DNA from: Sediminibacterium sp.
Lineage (GTDB): Bacteria > Bacteroidota > Bacteroidia > Chitinophagales > Chitinophagaceae
NCBI GenBank assembly: GCA_016786865.1
Contig: JAEUVE010000005.1
Span: 1-44,258 of the forward strand
Direction of reading: 5' to 3'
DNA: 44,258 bases
How positions within the stretch are numbered: the stretch's first letter is position 1; each line of letters opens with the position of its first letter. The notes under the pieces are model-generated. The model was not told the origin of the DNA. It did no database searches and saw nothing but the letters and a program-made list of their open reading frames with translations. The translations under genes and the position numbers were made by a program. This document shows positions 1-8,233 of the stretch, one piece after another.

Positions 1-139
1 AATCGAAATTAACGTCTGATATGTATTTTATTTTTTGATGCTTTTAACCTTAGCCTGAATCTTAAATTCAAGTTACTGTTGCTTCCAAACTTTCAAAGAT
101 CTTTTAGCGTTACTCCCGCTACCCATTTGATTGGGGTTG
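1..139 (-). other. Probable 5' leader of an rRNA operon lying off the left edge
   Basis: No protein gene is seen. Read on the minus strand, this stretch lies downstream of three tandem promoters. It contains a boxA-like motif (AAGATCTTTGAAAG, about 91-103) followed by an AT-rich tract running to the window edge. A second boxA-like string, TGCTCTTTGAA, is at 395-405. boxA in the leader and stacked promoters are typical of rRNA operons in general. That a 16S gene follows to the left is inference, since no rRNA sequence is inside the window. Confidence 0.45.
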
Positions 140-171
140 CAGAGGTAAGTCGCTTATTTTATTTAACCAAA
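140..171 (-). promoter_or_regulatory. Leftward promoter 1 of three, nearest the left edge
   Basis: On the minus strand a TTTG box (168-171) is followed after 20 bases by TACCTCTG (140-147). This resembles the Bacteroidota sigma-ABfr pattern TTTG / TAnnTTTG with one mismatch. It is the weakest of the three copies and lies closest to the putative leader. Confidence 0.45.
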
Positions 172-314
172 TATTTTTTAAGAAATCTCAAAAAATACTG
201 AGTAAAGAAAAGTAGATGTAAAGAACTGTTTTGTTGTTTTTTCTAAGAAGGATTTACCTGTAAAAAATCCGGTAAAACTGTCTGTATGAAGTGCCGTTTG
301 TATCGAACGGGCGG

Positions 315-345
315 CAAAAGTAAGCATCTTATTTGAACCACCAAA
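315..345 (-). promoter_or_regulatory. Leftward promoter 2 of three
   Basis: On the minus strand TTTG (342-345) is followed after 19 bases by TACTTTTG (315-322), a full match to TAnnTTTG. The sequence around it resembles the copies at 140-171 and 430-460 (a GC-rich start region then an AT-rich upstream part), so the promoter unit looks repeated. Confidence 0.6.
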
Positions 346-429
346 TTTTATTTTAAAAAATTGGAATTTTTTTGCCGTTCATATCAACTTATCCTTCAAA
401 GAGCAGCGCCTTTTTTGTCAGGCGGGTTG

Positions 430-460
430 CAAAGATAAGCAGGAATTTCATCTGATCAAA
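430..460 (-). promoter_or_regulatory. Leftward promoter 3 of three, farthest upstream
   Basis: On the minus strand TTTG (457-460) is followed after 19 bases by TATCTTTG (430-437), a full match to the Bacteroidota consensus. It lies just downstream of the truA stop codon, so it drives what lies to the left rather than truA. Confidence 0.6.
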
Positions 461-532
461 TGTTTTTAAGAAATAAATAAGACGAGGAAGCGGAAGTCCT
501 TTTCCCCAAAGGGTTTCAGCAGCAAAAAAAAA

Positions 533-1264
533 TTACGGATAAATTACGCGCACCAGGAACAACCCCTGCGGAGGTGTGGTAAAATCGGCACGCGTGCAAT
601 CTTTTGCCAGCAGGATATTTTCAAACTCATTCAGGCTGATCATGCCCCTGCCTACCTTTACCATGGTACCCACCAGACCACGTACCATTCCGCGCAAAAA
701 ACGATTGGCCTGCACCGTATAACGCAGGCTGTCTGGCTCCGGCAATTCCCAACGGGATTCCCGGATGGTGCAGTTATGGGTATACACCTGTGCATTGCGC
801 TTGGCAAAACTGGTAAAATCGGTGTGCTGCTTCAGCAGGGTAGCCGCATCGTTCAGCAGTTGCAAATCCAGCTGGTACGGATAGTGCCAGCCCCTGTCTT
901 GCATAAAGGGATCTTTCCGGGTATATAGGTAATAATGGTACTCCCGGGCTATTGCATCAAAACGGCAATGTGCGTCGGGAGCTACTTCCTTTATACTGTG
1001 CACAGCAATATCTGCAGGTAAAATGGCATTGAGGTTGTATACATGCCGGCTGGTCAGTTGCAGCGGAGTGTCAAAATGAAAATAATTCTGCAAAGCATGC
1101 ACCCCGGCATCTGTACGGGAGGAGCCTGTTAATTCAAAATCGGTCCGGAACAATACTTTTAATGCCCTTTCTATTTCCGACTGTATGGTAACGGCATTTT
1201 CCTGCACCTGAAAGCCATGATAGGCCGTACCCTTATACCCTAATTCCAGAAAATACCTTGGCAT
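533..1264 (-). CDS. truA: tRNA pseudouridine synthase A
   Basis: Cytoplasmic enzyme that converts uridines 38-40 in the anticodon arm of many tRNAs to pseudouridine. The 243-residue protein has the usual TruA length. It carries the catalytic motif SSRTDAGVHA (residues 48-57) with the invariant Asp at 52. Near the N terminus is the family signature YKGTAYHGFQ (10-19), and near the C terminus FLRGMVRGLVGTMVKVGRG, the conserved RNA-binding and fold segment. It starts at the ATG of MPRYFLELGY. The next gene upstream on the same strand ends 3 bases away, so the two are probably cotranscribed. Nothing is odd about it; recognition is by motif and length. Confidence 0.96.
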   Translation of the reverse strand: MPRYFLELGYKGTAYHGFQVQENAVTIQSEIERALKVLFRTDFELTGSSRTDAGVHALQNYFHFDTPLQLTSRHVYNLNAILPADIAVHSIKEVAPDAHCRFDAIAREYHYYLYTRKDPFMQDRGWHYPYQLDLQLLNDAATLLKQHTDFTSFAKRNAQVYTHNCTIRESRWELPEPDSLRYTVQANRFLRGMVRGLVGTMVKVGRGMISLNEFENILLAKDCTRADFTTPPQGLFLVRVIYP

Positions 1265-1267
1265 GAT

Positions 1268-1807
1268 TTATTGTTTGGAGAGCTTCTTGCGTACCGCCGG
1301 TTCCGGCGTTGTGGAAATAAACAGGGTTACGGTATCGGCTTTTGCACCATTCCGGATCCGGTAAACCTGATCAATTCCGGCCTCGGATACTTTCTCCATC
1401 AGCTTTTGCACCTGTCTGCCTGCAGATTTAGTAGGAACATATCCGGAGGGAATACCCCTGATTTCTTCCATCGATACCATGTCTTTCAAAATCCACTCTC
1501 CTTCTGAAGTAAGCTTCAGGGAATATCCTTTGGGTTTGTTTTCTACCGTAAAGCTGTATGTATTTTCGGGATACTGATCTCCGGCAAACCCGATCACAAC
1601 GGAATAATCTCCGTTGTTCAGTTGCGGTATCAACAGATAGCCCTTGGCATTGGAACTGTAATTATTGCCTTTCAGCTGTAAATAATAAGGCTGGCTGTTC
1701 TCCGATTGTATATAAAGAAAGTTATTGGATTGCGCCACAGCTGCCTGCGTCATCAGCCAGAAAGCCAGTCCTGCCAGCAGCATTTTATGATAAGATTGCC
1801 TGAACAT
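1268..1807 (-). CDS. Small secreted protein of unknown function
   Basis: 179 residues with a clear signal peptide (hydrophobic stretch 9-24, cleavage likely after AVAQ at about residue 26), so it is exported. The mature part opens with FLYIQSENSQPYYLQL, followed by a beta-rich region of about 85 residues. I recall this opening as a recurring domain in secreted Chitinophagaceae proteins, but it has no function I can name. The C-terminal third is lysine-rich and ends KKLSKQ. The gene lies directly upstream of truA on the same strand and diverges from the M1 aminopeptidase gene. A TAAATTTG box at 1824-1831 could be its promoter. No catalytic motif is visible. Confidence 0.8.
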   Translation of the reverse strand: MFRQSYHKMLLAGLAFWLMTQAAVAQSNNFLYIQSENSQPYYLQLKGNNYSSNAKGYLLIPQLNNGDYSVVIGFAGDQYPENTYSFTVENKPKGYSLKLTSEGEWILKDMVSMEEIRGIPSGYVPTKSAGRQVQKLMEKVSEAGIDQVYRIRNGAKADTVTLFISTTPEPAVRKKLSKQ

Positions 1808-1823
1808 GATTCCAGTCTTTTAA

Positions 1824-1831
1824 CAAATTTA
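1824..1831 (-). promoter_or_regulatory. Possible -7 box for the secreted protein/truA pair
   Basis: TAAATTTG on the minus strand matches TAnnTTTG and lies 16 bases before the start codon at 1807. No good TTTG box is found at the right distance upstream, so this is a half-site call. Confidence 0.35.
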
Positions 1832-1844
1832 CTTAAAATGCAAG

Positions 1845-1875
1845 TTGGGTGCGCTTTTCCCTCCACTTATCTTTA
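1845..1875 (+). promoter_or_regulatory. Possible promoter of the M1 aminopeptidase gene
   Basis: TTG (1845-1847) is followed after 20 bases by TATCTTTA (1868-1875), one mismatch from TAnnTTTG. The start codon is at 1894, giving a leader of roughly a dozen bases. Confidence 0.35.
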
Positions 1876-1893
1876 ACGTCTTAATCGGAATAC

Positions 1894-4350
1894 ATGAAGC
1901 AGATACTATGGATCGTTTTTGTTTTAGCAACTGAACTGGCTATTGCACAGGTACCCAAAGAAGAATGGAAAAGCATTTATCGCGAAACCGCTCCCAAGAT
2001 CAACAACCTGAAACATACCCGGCTGAACGCCGCATTCAACTTCGAAAAATCGCAGCTGATTGGCAGCGCATGGCTTACCCTGCAGCCACACTTCTACCCT
2101 ACCGACTCGCTGCAACTGGATGCTAAAGGAATGGAAATTAAACAGGTGGCTCTGGTAAAGAACAACAGCAATCTGCCGTTGAAATACCAGTACGATGGCA
2201 AACAGATTCGGATTCAGCTGAACAAAAGCTACAGCAGAAATGAAGCTTATACGGTTTTTATCAGCTACATAGCCAAACCGGATGAACTGGAAGCTAAGGG
2301 AAGCGCCGCCATTACCGACGCCAAGGGAATGTATTTTATTAACCCAACCGGCGCAGACAAAGACAAGCCTACCCAGATCTGGACCCAGGGCGAAACCGAA
2401 GCCACTTCTGTTTGGGTACCCACCATTGATCGACCCAACCAGCGTTGCACACAGGAATTCAATCTCACGGTTCCGGCAAAATTCGTTTCATTGTCTAATG
2501 GCAAGTTAACCAGGCAACAAGTCCACGGCAATGGAACCCGCACAGATCAGTGGGTAATGAGCCAGCCACATGCCCCTTACCTGTTCTTTATTGGTGTGGG
2601 TGATTTTGCTGTGGTGAAAGACAGCTACAAAGGAAAAGAAGTGAGCTACTATGTAGAAAAGGAATATGAAAAAGTGGCCAGAAAAATTTTTGGCCTCACG
2701 CCGGAAATGATGCAGTTTTTTGAAAAGAAACTGGGCATTGACTATCCCTGGAACAAATACAGTCAGATTGTAGGAAGAGACTACGTAAGCGGCGCTATGG
2801 AAAATACCACTGCAACACTGCACCAGGAAAGTGCCCAGCAGGATGCCCGCCAGCTAACCGATGGCAATGAATGGGAAAGTACCATTGCGCATGAATTATT
2901 TCACCAATGGTTTGGCGACCTGGTTACGGCAGAAAGCTGGAGTAATCTGACCGTAAACGAAAGTTTTGCCAACTACAGCGAACTGCTTTGGTCCGAATAC
3001 AAATACGGAAGAGATGCAGCCGCTTATGATAATATAAAAGACATGCAGGCCTACCTGGGAAGCAAATCTTCTGCAGGCAAAGACCTGGTTCGTTTTTACT
3101 ACGAAAGTCAGGAAGATATGTTCGACCTGGTAAGCTACCAGAAAGGAGGACGCATCCTGCACATGCTGCGCAACTATGTAGGCGATGAAGCCTTTTTTAC
3201 TGCACTGCATCAATACCTTACACAATATCGCTTTGGCAATGGCAGTGCACACAAGCTAAGACTGGTATTTGAATCCGTTACAGGCAAAGACCTGAACTGG
3301 TTCTTCAATCAATGGTACTTTAACCACGGCCATCCCAGGCTGGAGATCACCTATGGATATGATGCAGCTGCGCAACTGGCCACTGTGGTTATGAAACAGA
3401 CACAGGGTGCCAACCTGTTTAAACTCCCTGTAAGCATTGATGTATACGAAGGTGCTTCTAAAAAACGCTACCAGGTATGGATGAACAATAAAGTGGACAG
3501 CTTTTATTTTCCGGCTGCCACCAAACCCAGTCTGATTACAGCTGATCCCGAACGCATTTTACTTGCAGAGAAAAAAGAAAACAAAACGCTGGAAGCTTAC
3601 GCTCACCAGCTGAAATACGGAAAACATTTGGGCGACAGAATGGAAGCGGTGGAAGCTGCTGCCGGAAAAACAGGCGACCCCATAGCTTTGAACATTTTGT
3701 CTGATGCATTGAACGACCCCTTCTTCAGAATCCGCATCAAAGCTTTGAACAGCCTGGAACAGGCAGTAATCAATGCTGCAGATGTACAAAAAGCAGAACA
3801 ACTGGCAGTAAAAGATCCTTCCCGTCTGGTGAAAGCTGCTGCCATCGATCTGCTGGGCAAACAAAGAAATCCGGACTATAAAACATTGTTCCTGCAATCC
3901 ATCGAAGACTCTTCCTATTCTGTTGCAGGTGCCGCGCTGGAAGCCCTTTCACTGATCGACAGCAGCACTGCTTATGCTACTGCCCTGAAGTTATCTAAAA
4001 CACCTACAAAGGGTAAACTCAACAATGCCATTTCCATGATCATTGCCGCATTCGGAGATGAAACCGGTTACGATTATATAGCAGGCAACTTTAAGAAAAT
4101 GCCACTCTCAACAGAAAAATTCACAGCCATGTTTACGTTTTCCGAATGCCTGAACAAGGTAACGGATGCAGCCAAATTCAAGGAGGGCATTGATCTGATT
4201 GTTGCGTTCAGGGAATCTATTCCAAAAGACAGCAAACCCCAAACAGATCCTTATATCAACAACCTGGTATTGAAAGCGCTGGCCACCGCAAAAGAAGGCA
4301 AAGGATTACAGGAACTGGCGGACTATGTAAAATCCAGGATGGTACAATAA
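1894..4350 (+). CDS. Secreted M1 family zinc aminopeptidase
   Basis: Removes N-terminal residues from peptides, probably in the periplasm. The 818-residue protein starts with a signal peptide (residues 1-19, ending AIAQ). An N-terminal beta domain precedes the substrate-binding motif GAMEN (300-304). The zinc site is HELFH (333-337) with the third ligand Glu356 in NES, an exact HExxH-x18-E spacing. The likely transition-state tyrosine is Tyr415 in YQKGG. The C-terminal quarter, from about 600, is helical and HEAT-like. This layout is standard for Bacteroidota M1 peptidases. It is transcribed alone and converges on the gene at 4353, the two stop codons being only 2 bases apart. Confidence 0.95.
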   Translation: MKQILWIVFVLATELAIAQVPKEEWKSIYRETAPKINNLKHTRLNAAFNFEKSQLIGSAWLTLQPHFYPTDSLQLDAKGMEIKQVALVKNNSNLPLKYQYDGKQIRIQLNKSYSRNEAYTVFISYIAKPDELEAKGSAAITDAKGMYFINPTGADKDKPTQIWTQGETEATSVWVPTIDRPNQRCTQEFNLTVPAKFVSLSNGKLTRQQVHGNGTRTDQWVMSQPHAPYLFFIGVGDFAVVKDSYKGKEVSYYVEKEYEKVARKIFGLTPEMMQFFEKKLGIDYPWNKYSQIVGRDYVSGAMENTTATLHQESAQQDARQLTDGNEWESTIAHELFHQWFGDLVTAESWSNLTVNESFANYSELLWSEYKYGRDAAAYDNIKDMQAYLGSKSSAGKDLVRFYYESQEDMFDLVSYQKGGRILHMLRNYVGDEAFFTALHQYLTQYRFGNGSAHKLRLVFESVTGKDLNWFFNQWYFNHGHPRLEITYGYDAAAQLATVVMKQTQGANLFKLPVSIDVYEGASKKRYQVWMNNKVDSFYFPAATKPSLITADPERILLAEKKENKTLEAYAHQLKYGKHLGDRMEAVEAAAGKTGDPIALNILSDALNDPFFRIRIKALNSLEQAVINAADVQKAEQLAVKDPSRLVKAAAIDLLGKQRNPDYKTLFLQSIEDSSYSVAGAALEALSLIDSSTAYATALKLSKTPTKGKLNNAISMIIAAFGDETGYDYIAGNFKKMPLSTEKFTAMFTFSECLNKVTDAAKFKEGIDLIVAFRESIPKDSKPQTDPYINNLVLKALATAKEGKGLQELADYVKSRMVQ

Positions 4351-4352
4351 GA

Positions 4353-5153
4353 TCAGTTCAATGTGCTCAGGCGTGTTTCAGCAACAATGCTGATGGATAC
4401 AGGAAAACGCTGATCACCCGTTTCGGAAGTTCCGTTATACGTGGTGTTCAGCGTTTCTCTTTTCAGGACACCTGTTTTACTGTTGTACCAGCGGTAGCCT
4501 TTGGCATATCCTTTAAGGTGCTGCAACATCAACTGGTTCTGCTGATGAAAAGCAGTCTGAAGTTCAATTTCACTAAACACCATCACTTCTATGCTGTCTG
4601 TATTTTTTTGGGTAACGAGGTAGCGACTGAATGTTTTACTGCTGTCCGATACAGCAGAATCGGACCAGCTGTATCCCAGACGGATAGCTGCTGCAGAAAG
4701 CGGCAGTAAGAAACGGGAAACATCTTCCGGTTGCAGCAACAACATAGCTCCGGAAGCATCCCTGCGTATTTGCTGTTGGTTGTTGGTCACGCTGATCCGA
4801 ACCGGCTTATTCAGCACTGTTTGTATGGCCATTGAATCTGATCGGGTCATACCAGAAGGCTGATCCGAATTAAAAACCTGCTCCTGTCCCAATGCAAGCA
4901 GCTTGCCGGTGATTAAAAAAGTAGTGGCAGTTAAATTGTATCCGTTGGAAAACACTTCATCTACCCGGTAACGGGTATGTGTTGTTCTTTCACTATAAAA
5001 GCTCATCGGGGTTTCATACACATGAAGGGTGGTACTGTTTTTTTGCTCCTCTACTACTTCAAATTGTTTTTGCAGGTAGGGGTTAAACAGCTGTGCATGC
5101 AAGGGCACTGCAGCAGGTATACTTAAAAGCAATATGATCAGCATTTTCTGCAT
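4353..5153 (-). CDS. Secreted protein of unknown function
   Basis: 266 residues with a signal peptide (1-21, ending PLHAQ). The rest is predicted to be largely beta strands with many Ser/Thr and Gln residues and no transmembrane segment after the signal. It recalls Bacteroidota DUF6263-like secreted proteins, but I cannot confirm the family and see no catalytic motif. It is the last gene of a leftward cluster (LemA, two TPM proteins, this one), 17 bases after the preceding stop codon, so it is probably cotranscribed and may work in the envelope with those proteins. Confidence 0.7.
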   Translation of the reverse strand: MQKMLIILLLSIPAAVPLHAQLFNPYLQKQFEVVEEQKNSTTLHVYETPMSFYSERTTHTRYRVDEVFSNGYNLTATTFLITGKLLALGQEQVFNSDQPSGMTRSDSMAIQTVLNKPVRISVTNNQQQIRRDASGAMLLLQPEDVSRFLLPLSAAAIRLGYSWSDSAVSDSSKTFSRYLVTQKNTDSIEVMVFSEIELQTAFHQQNQLMLQHLKGYAKGYRWYNSKTGVLKRETLNTTYNGTSETGDQRFPVSISIVAETRLSTLN

Positions 5154-5170
5154 GAAACTCTGAATAGGAA

Positions 5171-5953
5171 TTACCAGCTGCCACCGGCACCACCGCCACC
5201 GCTGCTGCCACCACCGAATCCACCAAATCCCCCTCCTCCAAATCCGCCGCCGCCGCCAAAGCCACCGCCACCACTGCGGTGTCCGCCACCCAGCAACGAA
5301 GACCAGAACATGGCTTCCGCCACATCACCTACACCCCTTCGGCTCATCATACCACCACCTCTGCCGCCACCACCGCGGCCTACAACAATGAATAGCACAA
5401 TGATCAGGATAATCAGGAAGGTAACAATGGGCTTGCCGCCACCAGTAGGTTTCTTTTCGCGTTTTACTTTATATTCACCAACAGCAGCTTTGGATAAAGC
5501 ATCCACTGCGTTGTTGATGCCCCTGAAATAATTCTGTTCCCGGAATGCAGGTACAATCTCATTTCTGTATATACTGGAAGCCGTAACATCCGGAATAGCT
5601 CCTTCCAGGCCATACCCAACTTCGATACGAACTTTCCGATCGTCGATTGCAGCCAGGATCAACACACCGTTGTTGGTTTTCCTGTTTCCGATACCCCATT
5701 CTCTGAAAAGCTTGTTGGCATATTCTTCTATGGGATAATCATCGAGTGTTCTGATCAACACCACGGCAATCTGATTGGAGGTACTGTCGTCCAGCGCCAC
5801 CAGCTTCTGCTCCAGTATGGCTACCTGTTCAGGCGAAAGTACTCCGGCTGCATCATTCACCAACCGGGGCGGATTGGGCTTGGGCAAAATATTTTGCGCT
5901 CCCGCCGCTAACAGGCTCAGTGAAGACAGGAATATGAAAACAAGTTTCTTCAT
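5171..5953 (-). CDS. TPM domain membrane protein with glycine-rich tail (YgcG type)
   Basis: 260 residues: signal peptide (1-19), a TPM domain (about 29-155; opening LVNDAAGVLS, then IAVVLIRTLDDYPIEEYAN, and VGYGLEGAIPD at 112-122), one transmembrane helix (about 174-192), then a cytoplasm-side or surface tail made mostly of Gly with Phe, Ser and Trp. TPM domains of this type (TLP18.3/Psb32/MOLO-1) have been linked to phosphatase activity and repair of membrane complexes, but the bacterial role is not settled. The low-complexity tail begins near residue 193 and ends GGSW, a common form in this family. It is cotranscribed with a second TPM gene and lemA, the usual partnership. Confidence 0.88.
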   Translation of the reverse strand: MKKLVFIFLSSLSLLAAGAQNILPKPNPPRLVNDAAGVLSPEQVAILEQKLVALDDSTSNQIAVVLIRTLDDYPIEEYANKLFREWGIGNRKTNNGVLILAAIDDRKVRIEVGYGLEGAIPDVTASSIYRNEIVPAFREQNYFRGINNAVDALSKAAVGEYKVKREKKPTGGGKPIVTFLIILIIVLFIVVGRGGGGRGGGMMSRRGVGDVAEAMFWSSLLGGGHRSGGGGFGGGGGFGGGGFGGFGGGSSGGGGAGGSW

Positions 5954-5966
5954 GAATGGGTGTTAA

Positions 5967-5998
5967 CAAAGCCCCTCCTGGTTTACGAAGGGGCTTTG
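5967..5998 (-). other. Intercistronic hairpin between the two TPM genes
   Basis: A perfect 10-bp inverted repeat (CAAAGCCCCT / AGGGGCTTTG) with a 12-base loop fills the gap between the genes at 6002 and 5171. On the transcribed minus strand it is not followed by a T-run, so it looks more like an mRNA processing or stabilising element, or a leaky terminator, than a full stop. Confidence 0.6.
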
Positions 5999-6001
5999 CA
6001 G

Positions 6002-6463
6002 TTATTTTCCAAAAACGATATCGTCCGATAATTCATTTTTATCTCCTGCCGCATCATAGGGAAAATGCGTAACCAGGGCCTCTCCGATATCCCGGATGAT
6101 GCGGACGATTCCGTCTACAAAATGTTGCTGATTGAATTCGCTGATGATCAGTGCAACTTCTTTATTCCAAAATTCATCCCCTACACGCTGGTGTATTCCC
6201 TCATCGCCCCACACAGCAAGCTGACGGTCGTCCATGGCCAGGTAAATCAGCACCCCGTTGCGGGCTGCAGTCTGCTCCATTTTCAGTTGGTGAAAAACCG
6301 CTTTTGCCCGGTGAACCGGGTTCACCAGTTTGCATTTCCCTTCCACATACACCCGTATTTCACCACTGGTGCGCTGCTCGGCCTTCCGGATGGCTTCCAC
6401 TATGACCTCGTTCTCCTCAGGAGAAAAATACGACTTGGGGGATTTTTTGAATATTCCGAACAT
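6002..6463 (-). CDS. Soluble TPM domain protein
   Basis: 153 residues, no signal peptide and no transmembrane helix, so probably cytoplasmic or associated with the inner face of the membrane. The TPM fold is recognised from the N-terminal helix (FSPEENEVIVEAIRKAEQ, then TSGEIRVYVE), the central NGVLIYLAMDDRQLAVWGDEG, and the C-terminal helical segment ending in ALVTHFP. It is the second, soluble TPM protein of the lemA cluster, in the usual order LemA - soluble TPM - membrane TPM. It starts 9 bases after the lemA stop. Its molecular activity is unknown. Confidence 0.87.
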   Translation of the reverse strand: MFGIFKKSPKSYFSPEENEVIVEAIRKAEQRTSGEIRVYVEGKCKLVNPVHRAKAVFHQLKMEQTAARNGVLIYLAMDDRQLAVWGDEGIHQRVGDEFWNKEVALIISEFNQQHFVDGIVRIIRDIGEALVTHFPYDAAGDKNELSDDIVFGK

Positions 6464-6472
6464 GCAGGATTT

Positions 6473-7063
6473 TTAGAATTTTACTTCAGGTGCTTTTTCG
6501 GAACCGGCTTCGGCCTTAAAGCCTTCTTTCACCTTGAATCCGGTAATACCTGCCAGTATGTTCATAGGAAATGACCTTGCCTTAACATTGTATTCTGCCA
6601 CAGCTGCGTTGAAATCATTCCTGGACACTTTGATTCGGTTCTCTGTACCCTCCAATTGTGCCTGTAATCCGCGGAACGCTTCGTTGGCCCGCAGGTTAGG
6701 ATAATTTTCGGTTACCATCAGCAACCGGCCAAGTGCCTGAGACAATTGTCCCTGAGCTGCCTGAAATTCCTGGAGTTTCTCGGGAGAGAGATCCTTGGGA
6801 TCTACCTTCAGCTGTGTAGCGCTGGCTCTGGCTTTTACCACATTATCGAGTGTGGTTTGCTCAAAATTGGCTTCTCCTTTTACGGTGTTCACCAGGTTAG
6901 GAATCAGGTCTGCCCGGCGTTGGTAGTCGCTCTGCACGTTGTTCCAGGACTGAGATACTTTTTCATCCAGCTTCACCAATCCATTATATCCGTTGCAGCC
7001 CATTCCTCCTACTAAAAGGATCAATCCGGCAATTACAATCAGGGTAATGTTTTTCGTACTCAT
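6473..7063 (-). CDS. lemA: LemA family protein
   Basis: 196 residues. One N-terminal membrane segment (about 7-22) is followed by Cys23, which could make it a lipoprotein. Then comes the long helical LemA domain: NGLVKLDEKVSQSWNNVQSD, the signature RRADLIPNLVNTVKG at about 50-64, and later ENYPNLRANEAF, close to the family norm. The C terminus ends VKF, as in many homologues. LemA proteins are membrane-anchored, mostly alpha-helical and of unresolved function. They are regularly found next to TPM genes, as here. It is the first gene of the leftward cluster, and the divergent region at 7064-7229 must hold its promoter, though I do not see a good consensus. Confidence 0.93.
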   Translation of the reverse strand: MSTKNITLIVIAGLILLVGGMGCNGYNGLVKLDEKVSQSWNNVQSDYQRRADLIPNLVNTVKGEANFEQTTLDNVVKARASATQLKVDPKDLSPEKLQEFQAAQGQLSQALGRLLMVTENYPNLRANEAFRGLQAQLEGTENRIKVSRNDFNAAVAEYNVKARSFPMNILAGITGFKVKEGFKAEAGSEKAPEVKF

Positions 7064-7188
7064 AATTTGTTTTTATTTAATGTAAGTTAATTGTTTGTTT
7101 TACTTACCCGGATAAAATTACAAATCAGATGCCATTATTTTTTTATGGCATTATGGCACTTAAGCACCCCCACAAACCGAATTTCACC

Positions 7189-7196
7189 TATTTTTG
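7189..7196 (+). promoter_or_regulatory. Probable -7 box of the sucD promoter
   Basis: TATTTTTG is an exact TAnnTTTG match 33 bases before the sucD start at 7230. No convincing TTTG lies about 19-21 bases upstream, so the promoter call rests on one box. Confidence 0.5.
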
Positions 7197-7229
7197 CCCC
7201 GAAATTTAAAATTCCAGAAACATTAGGCT

Positions 7230-8102
7230 ATGTCAGTACTCGTAAATAAACACTCAAAAATCCTGGTTCAGGGTTTTACCGGAACAGAAGGTACCTTCCA
7301 TGCTACTCAAATGATTGAATATGGAACCAATGTAGTTGGTGGCGTTACTCCCAACAAAGGTGGTACTACCCACCTGGACAAACCAGTGTTTAACACCGTT
7401 GCCGACGCGGTAAAGCAAACAGGTGCAGACGTAAGCATCATTTTTGTGCCACCGGCATTTGCAGCCGATGCCATTATGGAAGCTGCAGAAGCAGGCATTG
7501 GCCTGGTGGTATGTATCACCGAGGGCATTCCTGTTCAGGACATGGTGAAAGTGAAAAACTATCTCCAGGGTACCAATACCCGTTTGGTAGGTCCTAACTG
7601 CCCTGGCGTAATCACTGCTGGTGAAGCCAAAGTAGGCATTATGCCCGGCTTCATTTTCAAAACCGGAAAAATCGGTATCGTATCCAAGAGCGGAACCCTT
7701 ACTTACGAAGCTGCCGACCAGGTAGTGAAAGCAGGACTGGGCATCAGCACAGCTATTGGTATTGGCGGCGACCCGATCATTGGTACCACTACCAAAGAAG
7801 CAGTTGAATTGCTGATGAACGATCCGGAAACAGAAGGAATCATCATGATTGGTGAAATTGGCGGAAGTATGGAAGCCGATGCCGCCCGTTGGATCAAAGA
7901 AAATAAAACCAAACCGGTTGTAGGATTTATTGCCGGTCAAACAGCGCCTCCCGGAAGAAGAATGGGCCACGCCGGTGCCATCATCGGAGGTGCCGATGAT
8001 ACTGCTGCTGCCAAGATGAAGATCATGGCAGAATGCGGCATCAACGTAGTTGCCAGCCCTGCTGATATCGGTATCACCATGGCTTCTGCACTCAAGAAAT
8101 AA
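7230..8102 (+). CDS. sucD: Succinate-CoA ligase, alpha subunit
   Basis: Forms, with the beta subunit, the TCA-cycle enzyme that converts succinyl-CoA to succinate with ADP or GDP phosphorylation. The 290-residue length is typical. The CoA-binding Rossmann part has the motif [10 protein letters not shown] (15-24) and the segment [14 protein letters not shown] lies in the middle. The phosphorylated active-site His is His247 in [12 protein letters not shown]. The beta subunit gene (sucC) is not adjacent in this window, which is common in Bacteroidota. A strong terminator follows 20 bases after the stop, so the gene is a single transcription unit. Confidence 0.97.
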   Translation: MSVLVNKHSKILVQGFTGTEGTFHATQMIEYGTNVVGGVTPNKGGTTHLDKPVFNTVADAVKQTGADVSIIFVPPAFAADAIMEAAEAGIGLVVCITEGIPVQDMVKVKNYLQGTNTRLVGPNCPGVITAGEAKVGIMPGFIFKTGKIGIVSKSGTLTYEAADQVVKAGLGISTAIGIGGDPIIGTTTKEAVELLMNDPETEGIIMIGEIGGSMEADAARWIKENKTKPVVGFIAGQTAPPGRRMGHAGAIIGGADDTAAAKMKIMAECGINVVASPADIGITMASALKK

Positions 8103-8122
8103 AAGAACCGCTTTTGATAGTA

Positions 8123-8152
8123 ATCCCGAAGTTCCTGCTTCGGGATTTTTTT
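8123..8152 (+). terminator. Rho-independent terminator of sucD
   Basis: A 9-bp perfect stem (ATCCCGAAG / CTTCGGGAT) with a 6-base loop is followed directly by a run of seven T. It lies 20 bases after the sucD stop. Confidence 0.92.
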
Positions 8153-8233
8153 GTGCATATAGCCTTGTTAAAACAAGATCAACGGTCTGGTTCACCCAAC
8201 AAATAAGGTTAATTTTACTTATATACTTTTCAG

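Noticed and set aside
497..513. Small hairpin (CCTTT / AAAGG) after the truA stop as a terminator
   Set aside because: The stem is weak and not followed by a T-run on the minus strand.
5171..5400. Repetitive glycine codons that look like a tandem repeat array
   Set aside because: Explained by the glycine-rich tail of the TPM membrane protein; no regular DNA repeat unit and no spacer pattern, so not CRISPR or a satellite.
7129..7151. Inverted repeat ATGCCAT / ATGGCAT with a T-rich loop in the lemA-sucD gap
   Set aside because: Only 7 bp, no T-run after the stem on either strand and no link to a known regulator site; probably incidental.
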